Positions 53,090 to 61,220 of a DNA stretch of 62,661 nt are shown one piece after another (within the stretch, counting starts at the first letter, position 1; each line of letters begins with the position of its first letter). The notes under the pieces are model-generated. The model was not told where the DNA came from and did not search any database. It saw nothing but the letters and a program-made list of their open reading frames with translations. The stretch is taken from the NCBI GenBank assembly GCA_902591535.1, contig CACJBA010000005.1, positions 1 through 62,661 on the forward strand. The letters run 5' to 3'. A program made the translations under genes and the position numbers. This stretch comes from an uncultured Pelagibacteraceae bacterium. Lineage in GTDB: Bacteria; Pseudomonadota; Alphaproteobacteria; Pelagibacterales; Pelagibacteraceae.

Positions 53090-53858
53090 TATTTAAATTA
53101 AAATTTATTTTGGAATACATATTGGATAAATTTTTTTTAATTTTATTTAAATCTAAACTATTGTCATACAAAGCAGAACTTAAAGTAATTCCATCAAAAC
53201 CAATGTCTATCAGTTTTTTTATTTTAACTAAACTATTTATTCCACCACCATATATTAAGGGCACATTTGTAATTTTTCTTGCTTTTTCCAATATCTCAAT
53301 GTCAATCTCATAATCTATACCATCGTTATCTATTGAAAATAAATATATTTCACCTGCCCCATTATCTTGAACAAATTTAATCCATTCATAAAGTTTTTTG
53401 TACTTTCTTTCTCTACCTGACTCAGCAAATACCTCGGGATCTTTTTTTTCATTATCTAAATTTTTATACTGGATATGAGAACAAACACTTTGGCTTCCAA
53501 AAATTTTTGAAGCCTTATTCAAAAGGATAGAATTTTCAAAAATTGAAGTGTTAGCAGACACTTTATCTGCACCTGAATCAAATAATTTATAATAATCAGA
53601 AATAGTTTTCACTCTTCCGCTTACTGAAAGTGGAATATTTATTAAATTCGAAACACTTTTTAAAATTTTATAGTTAATTGGACGATTATATAGTGAAGCA
53701 ACAATATCGTCATAAAAAATTTCATCTATAAAATTTTCTTCGAAATTTTTAACTAGATTTTTTGGAAAATCTATTTTTCGAAGACCATCCATTCGTAAAC
53801 CTTTTACTACATATTCAGACTTAACTTCTAATCTTGAAATTATTCTAAAATTTTTCAT
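53076..53858 (-). CDS. HisF-like subunit (HisF2) with altered active site
   Basis: A 260-residue TIM barrel. RIISRLEVKSEYVVKG matches the HisF RIIPCLDVKDGRVVKG start. The catalytic aspartates of imidazole glycerol phosphate synthase are replaced: position 11 is Glu (E11) and position 130 is Gln in HIQYK. SIDNDG near 175 is kept. It is probably no longer a histidine enzyme and acts as an ammonia conduit for the glutaminase and WbpG-like amidotransferase. Overlap with hisH2 is 14 bp. Confidence 0.87.
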   Translation of the reverse strand: MKNFRIISRLEVKSEYVVKGLRMDGLRKIDFPKNLVKNFEENFIDEIFYDDIVASLYNRPINYKILKSVSNLINIPLSVSGRVKTISDYYKLFDSGADKVSANTSIFENSILLNKASKIFGSQSVCSHIQYKNLDNEKKDPEVFAESGRERKYKKLYEWIKFVQDNGAGEIYLFSIDNDGIDYEIDIEILEKARKITNVPLIYGGGINSLVKIKKLIDIGFDGITLSSALYDNSLDLNKIKKNLSNMYSKINFNLNNETK

Positions 53859-53870
53859 AAAATAGTCTTT

Positions 53871-54560
53871 TTATAATTTAGTTAAATCATGTTTTTTTTT
53901 TATTAAAAATTTAAGCTTAATGAAATCATCCTCTGTATCAATATTAACAGTTTGAGATTTATTTTTATCAAAAAAACCATAAGTTTTTCTTTTTATAAAC
54001 TTATCATAATTTTCAAAATTTTTAATTGAGTAAAGAAATAAACAGCCAGAAGGTCTAAACTGATTAGAAATTTCCTGACCACGGATAATATTTTTATAAT
54101 TTGACTTCCATTCATTATCTTTAGCTATAGAGCCCGTATGATAGTTTGTTTTTTCTAAATGAACCAAATTTTGAAACCTAGTATTTTTTTTTAATAATTT
54201 TAACCCATCATATATAACGTTTTTAGGTCTTAAAGGTGATGTTGGTTGCAGTAAAGCAACGTATTTATATTTTGCTTTTGACTCAATTTTTTTTAAAACA
54301 TGTATCATTGTTAAATATACACTTGATTTATCTTTAGAAATTTTTTTAGGTCTTTTAACAAATTTAACCTTTTCAGTTAATGCAATTTTACCAATAATTT
54401 TTGAGTCAGTAGAAACTACGATATCTTCATTTTTTGCATATTTTTTTGCATATTTTATTGACCAATAAATAAGTGGTTTTCCATTAACTATTCTTATATT
54501 TTTGTTTTTTATTCTCTTAGAGCCAGATCTAGCAGGTATGATTATTAAGATTTCATTCAT
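53871..54560 (-). CDS. CMP-nonulosonate cytidylyltransferase, LegF/NeuA-like (set B)
   Basis: A 229-residue enzyme. IIIPARSGSKRIKNKNI is the CTP loop, VVSTDSKIIGK follows, then VALLQPTSPLRPKNV, and QTVNIDTEDDFIKL near the end. It activates a nonulosonic acid as CMP sugar. It is one of two such enzymes in the window, with the second at 41478. It lies in set B between HisF2 and PtmE and is probably the legionaminate-branch enzyme. Confidence 0.9.
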   Translation of the reverse strand: MNEILIIIPARSGSKRIKNKNIRIVNGKPLIYWSIKYAKKYAKNEDIVVSTDSKIIGKIALTEKVKFVKRPKKISKDKSSVYLTMIHVLKKIESKAKYKYVALLQPTSPLRPKNVIYDGLKLLKKNTRFQNLVHLEKTNYHTGSIAKDNEWKSNYKNIIRGQEISNQFRPSGCLFLYSIKNFENYDKFIKRKTYGFFDKNKSQTVNIDTEDDFIKLKFLIKKKHDLTKL

Positions 54561-54633
54561 TTATTTATTTATTTATTTTTTTAAATTCTAATTTAAACCC
54601 CATATAAATTGAGTTCATTTGTGATAATCTAAA

Positions 54634-55680
54634 CTAATTTTTATTATTGTTTAGATAACTTTCCCAATTGCCAAAATCTTTCCATTTTGTGTAATCTATT
54701 TCATATATTCCAATTTTTCTTTTTTGTTTTTTTAGTTTTAAAATCAACTTATCCATATTTAGCTTCTGATTTTCTTTTACAATTTTTAATACTTTTCTAT
54801 TTATTACATAAAATCCAATATTAAAAAGATAGCTATAATTTGGCTTTTCTTCAAAACCTGAAAAGTTTTTTTTGTTATCTGCCAAACATACTCCATAAGA
54901 AAATTTAATTGATTTTTTAGATGCAACTATCGTTAAATCATTTTTATTTTTAATATGGTAATTCACAATATCATTATAATTTTCATTTATAATTACATCG
55001 CAATTAGTAACTAGAAAAAAATCTTCTTTTAAATTTTTAAGATACGATAAAGATCCTGCTGTACCTAATGATTTTTTCTCTTTAATTATTTTATAATTTA
55101 TTTGCAATTTGTAACTTTTAAAATGACTACTAATCATTTGGTGCTTATAATTTGTTGTAATATAAAAATTATTCATTTGGAATTTCAAAAATTTTGAAAT
55201 TATTTCATCTAAAACTGTTATATCATTAATAGGTAAAAGCGGTTTAGGAAAAATTTTTGTATAAGGCTGCATTCTAACGCCTTTGCCTCCAGCCATAATG
55301 ACAATGCCTAAATTGTTTTGGTTTTTACTTGAATTAAAAATAAAACTATTAGTATCTATTAAGTCTTCTTTAAAAATAAAATTTTTAACCTCTTTTTTTT
55401 TATTAATAACAGGAATTAAGTGAATTTTTTTTTCTAAAAAGATTTTTTTTAATTTATTAAATGTTATCTTGTCTTCATATATAAAAATTGGCTTTCTATC
55501 AAAAATTTTGTTAATCGAACTTTTTAAATTATAACCTTTTAAAATAGATTTTCTTATGTTCCCATCACTAAGTGTACCAATTAATTTTTTTTTTTTATTT
55601 AAAACAACTAAGGTTTTGACACCATGTTTGTTTAAAATTTTTATTGCCTCTTTAATGTTCGAGTTTAAAAAAATTTGCAT
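54634..55680 (-). CDS. PtmE-like CBS-nucleotidyltransferase
   Basis: A 348-residue protein. Residues 1-118 form a CBS pair (LIGTLSDGNIRKSIL near 36-50, HLIPVINKKKEVKNFIF near 92-108). The rest is a sugar-1-phosphate nucleotidyltransferase with VIMAGGKGVRMQPYTKIFPKP (loop GGKGVRMQPYTKIFP), GTAGSL and KPNYSYLFNIGFYV. In Campylobacter PtmE makes GDP-glucosamine for the GDP-based legionaminate route. That pathway fits the nearby NeuC, NeuB and LegC genes. It diverges from the Gfo/Idh gene at 55724. Confidence 0.87.
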   Translation of the reverse strand: MQIFLNSNIKEAIKILNKHGVKTLVVLNKKKKLIGTLSDGNIRKSILKGYNLKSSINKIFDRKPIFIYEDKITFNKLKKIFLEKKIHLIPVINKKKEVKNFIFKEDLIDTNSFIFNSSKNQNNLGIVIMAGGKGVRMQPYTKIFPKPLLPINDITVLDEIISKFLKFQMNNFYITTNYKHQMISSHFKSYKLQINYKIIKEKKSLGTAGSLSYLKNLKEDFFLVTNCDVIINENYNDIVNYHIKNKNDLTIVASKKSIKFSYGVCLADNKKNFSGFEEKPNYSYLFNIGFYVINRKVLKIVKENQKLNMDKLILKLKKQKRKIGIYEIDYTKWKDFGNWESYLNNNKN

Positions 55681-55723
55681 AATTTGTTTGTAAAAAATTA
55701 AATAATGTTTATATAGTAATCTT
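55681..55723. promoter_or_regulatory. Divergent promoter spacer
   Basis: 43 bp of A/T-rich sequence between the PtmE-like gene (minus) and the Gfo/Idh gene (plus). It must be shared by their promoters, so these could be co-regulated. Confidence 0.3.
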
Positions 55724-56719
55724 ATGAAAGTTACAGTATTTGGTTCAGGCTCTATAGGTTTAAGGCACTTAACAAATCTAATAAAATTAAAGAAAAAACT
55801 AAAGATTAGTTCTATTTTTAGTTATGATACTAAAAACAAAATTAGTTTTTTAGGCAAAAGTAAAGAATTTATATTTACTCAAGACTTCAAATTAGCTGCT
55901 ATGCAATGTGATGTAGCATTTATTTGTGTTCCAACTCACCTTCATAATCAAACTATTAATAAGATATTAAAATACACTAAATGCCACTTTTATATTGAAA
56001 AACCTTTGTCAAGTGAGATTAAAGACTGCTTAAAAACACTTAAAAAAATTAAAAATGCCAAAAAAAAAGTGGGTGTAGGTTACATGTTGGTTAATCACCC
56101 ATTAATACTAAAAACCAAATCATTAATAGACAAAAAAGCTATTGGTAAGATTGTTTTTGCTAGAGCAGAATGTGGATTTTATTTACCAAATTGGCACCCA
56201 TGGGAAGATTATAGAAAATTTTATATGGCGCATAAAGAGCAAGGTGGTGGAGTATTATTAGATACTAGTCATGAGATAAATTATTTACAGAGATTATTTG
56301 GAAAAGTAAAAAGTATACAAGGAACTGTTGGAAAATTTTCTAATCTTGAAATCACCAGTGATGATTTAGCTTTATCAATTTTAAAATTTAAAAAAGACAA
56401 TATAATAGGACATGTTCATTTAGATTTACTACAATTTGAAAAATCAAGATCTTTCAAAATCATTGGAACCAAAGGTGTTATTGAAGGTTCTTTGGTTTCA
56501 AATAAGTTGAAAATATTTAATAATAATAAAAAAAGAACAGTAGAAAAAAGATTTAACTATAATTTTAACAATATTTATCTCACTCAGTTAGTTCAATTTT
56601 GGGCATTAATTAATAATAAAAAAAGTAATTTGTCTACCGGTGAGGAGGCCTACCATACAATGCAAATAATTGAAGGAATAAGAAAATCAAATAAATTAGG
56701 AAAAAAAATTCTCGTTTAA
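55724..56719 (+). CDS. Gfo/Idh/MocA oxidoreductase, PtmF-like position
   Basis: A 331-residue protein. VTVFGSGSIGLRHLTNL is the NAD loop, AFICVPTHLHN follows, then YIEKPLS (EKP), VGYMLVNHPLI and GGVLLDTSHEINYLQ, the typical family helix. It is placed between NeuC and PtmE-like genes, but on the opposite strand. Campylobacter carries a related oxidoreductase (PtmF) in the same neighbourhood, so a role in making the amino-sugar precursor of legionaminate is a fair inference. Confidence 0.85.
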   Translation: MKVTVFGSGSIGLRHLTNLIKLKKKLKISSIFSYDTKNKISFLGKSKEFIFTQDFKLAAMQCDVAFICVPTHLHNQTINKILKYTKCHFYIEKPLSSEIKDCLKTLKKIKNAKKKVGVGYMLVNHPLILKTKSLIDKKAIGKIVFARAECGFYLPNWHPWEDYRKFYMAHKEQGGGVLLDTSHEINYLQRLFGKVKSIQGTVGKFSNLEITSDDLALSILKFKKDNIIGHVHLDLLQFEKSRSFKIIGTKGVIEGSLVSNKLKIFNNNKKRTVEKRFNYNFNNIYLTQLVQFWALINNKKSNLSTGEEAYHTMQIIEGIRKSNKLGKKILV

Positions 56720-56723
56720 TAAT

Positions 56724-57866
56724 CTATATTAAATCATTAAAATTTTTTTTTAAATCAAATTTAAAACTTATTATTTTTTTTGCTATTTTTTTTGGGGTAT
56801 CTTTTTTATAAAAAGGACTTCCAATTTTTAATAATTTTTTTTTGTCAAATAGAATTGCTTTCCTAATATTTTTTATAATATTTTGAGTTTCATATTTTGA
56901 ATTAATTATATTTTTGGAAATAATTCTACCATTTTGTCTATTTCCAATATTTATAGTTGGAATTCCTAAACTAGGTGTCTCTAGTATTCCACTAGAAGAG
57001 TTTCCAATTACAATTGAAGAAATTTTCATTAAAGATATATAGTTTAAATGTCCAAGAGAAGAGTAAAAAAATGTATTTTTGTTTTTTTTAGAAAAATTTA
57101 CAATTTCATTTTTAATAATTTGATTTTCATGATCAAAATTTGATGATGTAAAAATTTTAATTTCATTCTTAAATTTATCAAGTGCAGAAAGTAAATGCAA
57201 AATCTGAAATTTTGATTTACTTTTTTCTAATGTTGTTGGATGAAAAGTTATTAGAAAAATTTTTTTATTCAATTTTATTTTAAGTTCATTTTCTAATTCA
57301 GATATAGATTTAAAATTAATTTTCTTAATTGAGTGAGCTCCCAATGCACCAAAATTAAAAATAGTTTTTGGATTTTCCCCTAATTGAATTAATCTGCTTT
57401 CATATTTCTCATGTACTGGAAAATGAAGATGAGATAGCTTACTAATAGAATGTCTAATTGAATCATCATATGCACCGGATGTTATTTCCCCGCCATGCAA
57501 GTGAGTGATAGGAACTCTACACATAGTAGCAGCTATTGCACATCCAAGTAATTCATATCTGTCTCCTAGTATTACTAAAGTATCAGGTTTTAACTTTTGG
57601 ATTGTTTGCGAAGTTACTTTAATCGATCTTTCAATATAACTGGAAATATTTATTTCTTTAAACTTTTTATCAAGAATTTTTTTCTTAATTATTTTTTTTA
57701 TTTTATCTTTTTTAATTTCAAAAATAGTTTCTCCAAATTCTTTCGACAGATGGGAGCCTGTAACCATTAAATATGTTTCTGGATTTAACTTTTGTGTCTC
57801 TATTATAAGAGTTCTTAATAAACCATAATCTGCTCTTGAACTCGAAACATATAAAACTTTATTCAT
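56724..57866 (-). CDS. Hydrolysing nucleotide-HexNAc 2-epimerase, NeuC/LegG-like
   Basis: A 380-residue GT-B-like epimerase. VLYVSSSRADYGLL opens it, MVTGSHLSKEFGE and VILGDRYELLGCAIAA follow, then HLHGGEITSGAYDDSIRHS and GNSSSGILETPSLGIPTINIG, which binds the nucleotide. It releases a 2-epimerised 6-carbon sugar (ManNAc or the diacetamido analogue) for NeuB. Pairing with LegC and PtmE genes favours LegG. It ends 4 bp after the convergent Gfo/Idh gene. Confidence 0.92.
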   Translation of the reverse strand: MNKVLYVSSSRADYGLLRTLIIETQKLNPETYLMVTGSHLSKEFGETIFEIKKDKIKKIIKKKILDKKFKEINISSYIERSIKVTSQTIQKLKPDTLVILGDRYELLGCAIAATMCRVPITHLHGGEITSGAYDDSIRHSISKLSHLHFPVHEKYESRLIQLGENPKTIFNFGALGAHSIKKINFKSISELENELKIKLNKKIFLITFHPTTLEKSKSKFQILHLLSALDKFKNEIKIFTSSNFDHENQIIKNEIVNFSKKNKNTFFYSSLGHLNYISLMKISSIVIGNSSSGILETPSLGIPTINIGNRQNGRIISKNIINSKYETQNIIKNIRKAILFDKKKLLKIGSPFYKKDTPKKIAKKIISFKFDLKKNFNDLI

Positions 57867-57995
57867 ATATTTTTCATGTTAATTAATTAAAAATTGTTTC
57901 ATATTTAAAAATAATTTTTTTATCATTAAAATAAAGGTTTTTAATCATTCTCAAAATTTATCTGTTTACAAAATTTCAGATATACCATTATTCAA

Positions 57996-58991
57996 TTATA
58001 TAAATTCATCTTGATTATAATTTTTAGCTGCTTTAGTCCCAATTACCTCATCCCATTTCATAGGGCTTATACCTCCACCAGGCCTCTTAACTGTAATATT
58101 TTTTTCGCTTAAGATATCTCCTTTAATAATTTTAGTTTTTGCGACTATTGATTTTCTTACTATTATTAAATTTTGTATTTCACTTTTTGATGGTTTTTTA
58201 ATTTCACTGCCTAAAGCTTTCTCTATATTTCTGATTGCAGTAACCATATCCTTAAGTTGTTTTGGTTCAAGACTAGCTTTATGATCTGGTCCATCCATAT
58301 TACAATCCAGAGTAAAATGTTTTTCAATGCAAGTCGCGCCCAGTGTAACTGCAGCTATAGCAACTTCTATACCTAATGTATGATCGCTATATCCAAAATT
58401 TACATCAAGATCCTTTCCCATTTTTAACATTGCCCTTAAATTTACATCACCCATTGGCGTTGGATACTCAGTATTAGCATGTAGCACTGTGATGTTATTT
58501 TTTTTTGTCCCTGTATTCACTAAAATATCCAATGCATTCTTAACTTCATCAATATTCGACATTCCGGTTGAGAGAATAATTTTTTTATTATGCTTTCCTA
58601 CGTGTCTTAAATAAGGAAGATTTGTAATCTCTCCACTTGGTATTTTAAATATTTCTAGACCTAAATCATTTAAAAGATCAACACTTTCAAAGTCAAATGG
58701 AGAAGATAAGAATTTTATCTTTTTATTTTTACTATAATTAAATAACTCGAGGTGCATTTCTTTACTCAACTCAAGTTTTTTAAGCATATCAAATTGAGAT
58801 TCGTTTTCCCTATTTACAGATTTTTGGTAATCGGCCTTTTCAGAATTTTTTATAACCAAATTTTTTGCTTTAAAAGATTGAAATTTTACTGCATCAGCTC
58901 CTGAATTTGATGCAACATCAATTAACTTCTTTGCTAAATCTATTGACCCATTATGATTAACACCAGCTTCTGCAACAATAAATACTTTCAT
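57996..58991 (-). CDS. Nonulosonate synthase, LegI/NeuB-like (set B)
   Basis: A 331-residue enzyme. VAEAGVNHNGSIDLAKKL is the barrel start, SGADAVKFQSF follows, then SDHTLGIEVAIAAV and EKHFTLDCNMDGPDHKASLEP with the metal ligands, and a C-terminal SAF domain with VKRPGGGISPM. It condenses PEP with the sugar released by NeuC. It is less lysine-rich than the set A enzyme and closer to the well-studied LegI/NeuB type. The 129-bp gap before neuC holds nothing I can identify. Confidence 0.93.
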   Translation of the reverse strand: MKVFIVAEAGVNHNGSIDLAKKLIDVASNSGADAVKFQSFKAKNLVIKNSEKADYQKSVNRENESQFDMLKKLELSKEMHLELFNYSKNKKIKFLSSPFDFESVDLLNDLGLEIFKIPSGEITNLPYLRHVGKHNKKIILSTGMSNIDEVKNALDILVNTGTKKNNITVLHANTEYPTPMGDVNLRAMLKMGKDLDVNFGYSDHTLGIEVAIAAVTLGATCIEKHFTLDCNMDGPDHKASLEPKQLKDMVTAIRNIEKALGSEIKKPSKSEIQNLIIVRKSIVAKTKIIKGDILSEKNITVKRPGGGISPMKWDEVIGTKAAKNYNQDEFI

Positions 58992-59070
58992 CTTAATAGG
59001 TTTTCAGACTCACTAGTTTCTTTTTGATTAATATTTAAATCATTTATTAAAATAATTAAAAAAATTATTT

Positions 59071-60210
59071 TCATATCGTGACACTACTTGGAATATTAAC
59101 AACTCTTTCATCAAGCCAGTTTGAATTTTTTAAATCATCATATTGTGCATCTTTAAACATAGGTAATTTATTCATCAACGTCCAAATTGGTCTGGTCATT
59201 ATACCCTTAAGATTAGTCTCCTCTAAAAATTGATCTCTTTCTTCTATGTCTTTTACAACAATACAATTTAACCAATAATTTGATTTGCTATATTTTGGTT
59301 CTTTAAAAAAACTATAATCTGTATCTTTAAAAAAAGTTTCGTACTTATTAGCTAAATTTCGTTTATTTTTAATGAATTCTTCTAATTTTTCTAGTTGAGC
59401 GATCAATAATGCAGCATTTAAATTTGGCATTCGATAATTATAACCAATCATATCATGGTTAAAATTCCATTTATGATAAACTTTAGCAGTTGTGCTTAAG
59501 TGTTTTGCTTTTTTTGCTAGATTTTCATCATTTGTAATTATACAACCTCCACCTCCTGCTGTAATAATTTTGTTACCGTTAAAACTTAAAGCAGCTAAAT
59601 TACCATAAGTGCCTGAATGTTTATCTTTATAAAAACTACCTAAACTTTCTGCAGCATCTTCAATTAAAAATATATTATAATCTTCACAGATCTTTTTTAT
59701 TTCGTCAATTTTACAAGGATGGCCATAGGAGTGCATAGGTACACAAGCTTTAATTATTTTATTTGTTTTATTATTTATACATTTATTATTTTTAACTGTT
59801 GTGTTCCTCTCCAAAAATGACATAAGCGCTGATGGTGATAAACCCATGGTATCTCTATCAACATCTATAAAAATAGGTTTTGCATTACAATAACTAATAG
59901 CATTGCAGGTAGCTACAAATGTTAATGGTTGAGTTATTACCTCTGTATCTTCAGATACGCCGGCTAATATTAGGGATATATGAAGTGCTGATGTACCGCT
60001 GCTTGTTGCTACCGCATGAGCTACACCAGTATATTTTGCTATTTTTTTTTCAAACTCATCAACAAATTTTCCCACTGAGGAAACAAATGTTGAGTCGATA
60101 CATTCAGCTAAATATTTTTTTTCATTACCTAAAAATTTTGGTTCATGTAGGGCAATAAAATCATCAGTATTATAAATTTCTCGAATAAAATTAATAGTTT
60201 TATCTAACAT
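59071..60210 (-). CDS. LegC-family nucleotide-sugar aminotransferase
   Basis: A 379-residue PLP enzyme. INFIREIYNTDDFIALHEPKF, CIDSTFVSSVGKFVDEFE and TSSGTSALHISLILAG at 69-84 are the LegC family start. IEDAAESLGS is followed by PLP lysine K214 in FNGNKIITAGGGG and NYRMPNLNAALLIAQLE. It aminates the 4-keto-6-deoxy-HexNAc nucleotide of legionaminate synthesis. It lies between the NeuB-like gene (79 bp away) and an SDR. Confidence 0.93.
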   Translation of the reverse strand: MLDKTINFIREIYNTDDFIALHEPKFLGNEKKYLAECIDSTFVSSVGKFVDEFEKKIAKYTGVAHAVATSSGTSALHISLILAGVSEDTEVITQPLTFVATCNAISYCNAKPIFIDVDRDTMGLSPSALMSFLERNTTVKNNKCINNKTNKIIKACVPMHSYGHPCKIDEIKKICEDYNIFLIEDAAESLGSFYKDKHSGTYGNLAALSFNGNKIITAGGGGCIITNDENLAKKAKHLSTTAKVYHKWNFNHDMIGYNYRMPNLNAALLIAQLEKLEEFIKNKRNLANKYETFFKDTDYSFFKEPKYSKSNYWLNCIVVKDIEERDQFLEETNLKGIMTRPIWTLMNKLPMFKDAQYDDLKNSNWLDERVVNIPSSVTI

Positions 60211-60222
60211 TAAATATATTAA

Positions 60223-61209
60223 TCATTCATATCTATTGTGTAACTTATCTTTATACCAGTCAAAGGTTTTTTTAATACCATCATTTATATTAACTTTAGG
60301 CGAATATCCCGTCATACTGATTATTTTTGAAATATCTGGACATCTTCTTGAGGGAGAGCCTTCAACATCTGGTAAAGTCTTGATGTCTATATTTTTTTTT
60401 AGTACACGTGCGATTGTTTTAGTTAGATTAATAATTGATATTTCCTGATCTTGATTTCCAATGTTCAAAATTTCTTTATTGGTAATCTTATTTTCACATG
60501 CTCTAATCGTCATTTCTACAGCATCATCTATAAAGCACATAGATCGTGTATGCTCAGGTGATGCAACTTCAACTATTTTATGTTTTGATATCTTTAGCAG
60601 CATTTCTGGAATTACGTGTAAGTACCCCATTCTTGGCCCATAAACATTATGGTATCTTACTATTGTAAATGGAATATTGTGTTTTTTTCCATAATTAAAC
60701 ATTATAGATTCGCCATACATTTTACTAAGCATATAAGTGGTACGAGGTGAATTCACATCATCTAGTGTTAGTTTTACCTTTTCATTTGTAGGTATATCTA
60801 TTCCAAAATGTTTCAATGTCCCCGCGTATATTTCGCTTGTTGATGAAAATAAAATTTTTTTTAATGATTTTAAATTTTTTGCAAATTCAATTAAATTTAA
60901 AGTTGTAATTGCATTATCTCGGAGTACCTTATCAGGATTTTCAACAACATTTTTTACACCAATTACTGCCGCCAAATGATAAATATACTCAAAATCTTTA
61001 TCAAGAGATGTAAATATATTGCTGTCTGTTAAATCAACTTGTTGAAAACTTACATTTTTATTTGAAATAATTTTTTTAAATTCCTCATCCAATCTTCCTC
61101 TGTACATATTATCAAGAACAAAAATCTTATTATCTTTATTTTTTAATAGTTCTTTAATCAAAAAATATCCGATAAAACCTGCTCCACCTGTTACTAATAT
61201 TTTTTTCAT
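60223..61209 (-). CDS. Extended SDR, nucleotide-sugar epimerase/dehydratase
   Basis: A 328-residue protein from ATG 61209, which gives MKKILVTGGAGFIG. An in-frame ATG at 61236 would overlap the upstream gene and add an unlike N-terminus. IYHLAAVIGVKNVVENP and STSEIYAG follow, YMLSK supplies Tyr and Lys, and RYHNVYGPRMG and RRCPDISKI complete the NAD-dependent epimerase/dehydratase pattern. Its place beside LegC suggests LegB (4,6-dehydratase), but it looks closer to UDP-sugar epimerases or UDP-glucuronate decarboxylases, so the assignment is open. Confidence 0.75.
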   Translation of the reverse strand: MKKILVTGGAGFIGYFLIKELLKNKDNKIFVLDNMYRGRLDEEFKKIISNKNVSFQQVDLTDSNIFTSLDKDFEYIYHLAAVIGVKNVVENPDKVLRDNAITTLNLIEFAKNLKSLKKILFSSTSEIYAGTLKHFGIDIPTNEKVKLTLDDVNSPRTTYMLSKMYGESIMFNYGKKHNIPFTIVRYHNVYGPRMGYLHVIPEMLLKISKHKIVEVASPEHTRSMCFIDDAVEMTIRACENKITNKEILNIGNQDQEISIINLTKTIARVLKKNIDIKTLPDVEGSPSRRCPDISKIISMTGYSPKVNINDGIKKTFDWYKDKLHNRYE

Positions 61210-61220
61210 TAAGTTTTTTA

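Noticed and set aside
52457..53858. Calling these genes histidine-biosynthetic hisH and hisF
   Set aside because: They are coupled to a WbpG-type amidotransferase, no other his genes are present, and the HisF catalytic aspartates are missing.
60223..61209. Naming the SDR legB
   Set aside because: Position beside LegC suggests it, but the sequence around STSEIYAG and the C-terminal RRCPDISKI pattern looks more like UDP-sugar epimerases or decarboxylases.
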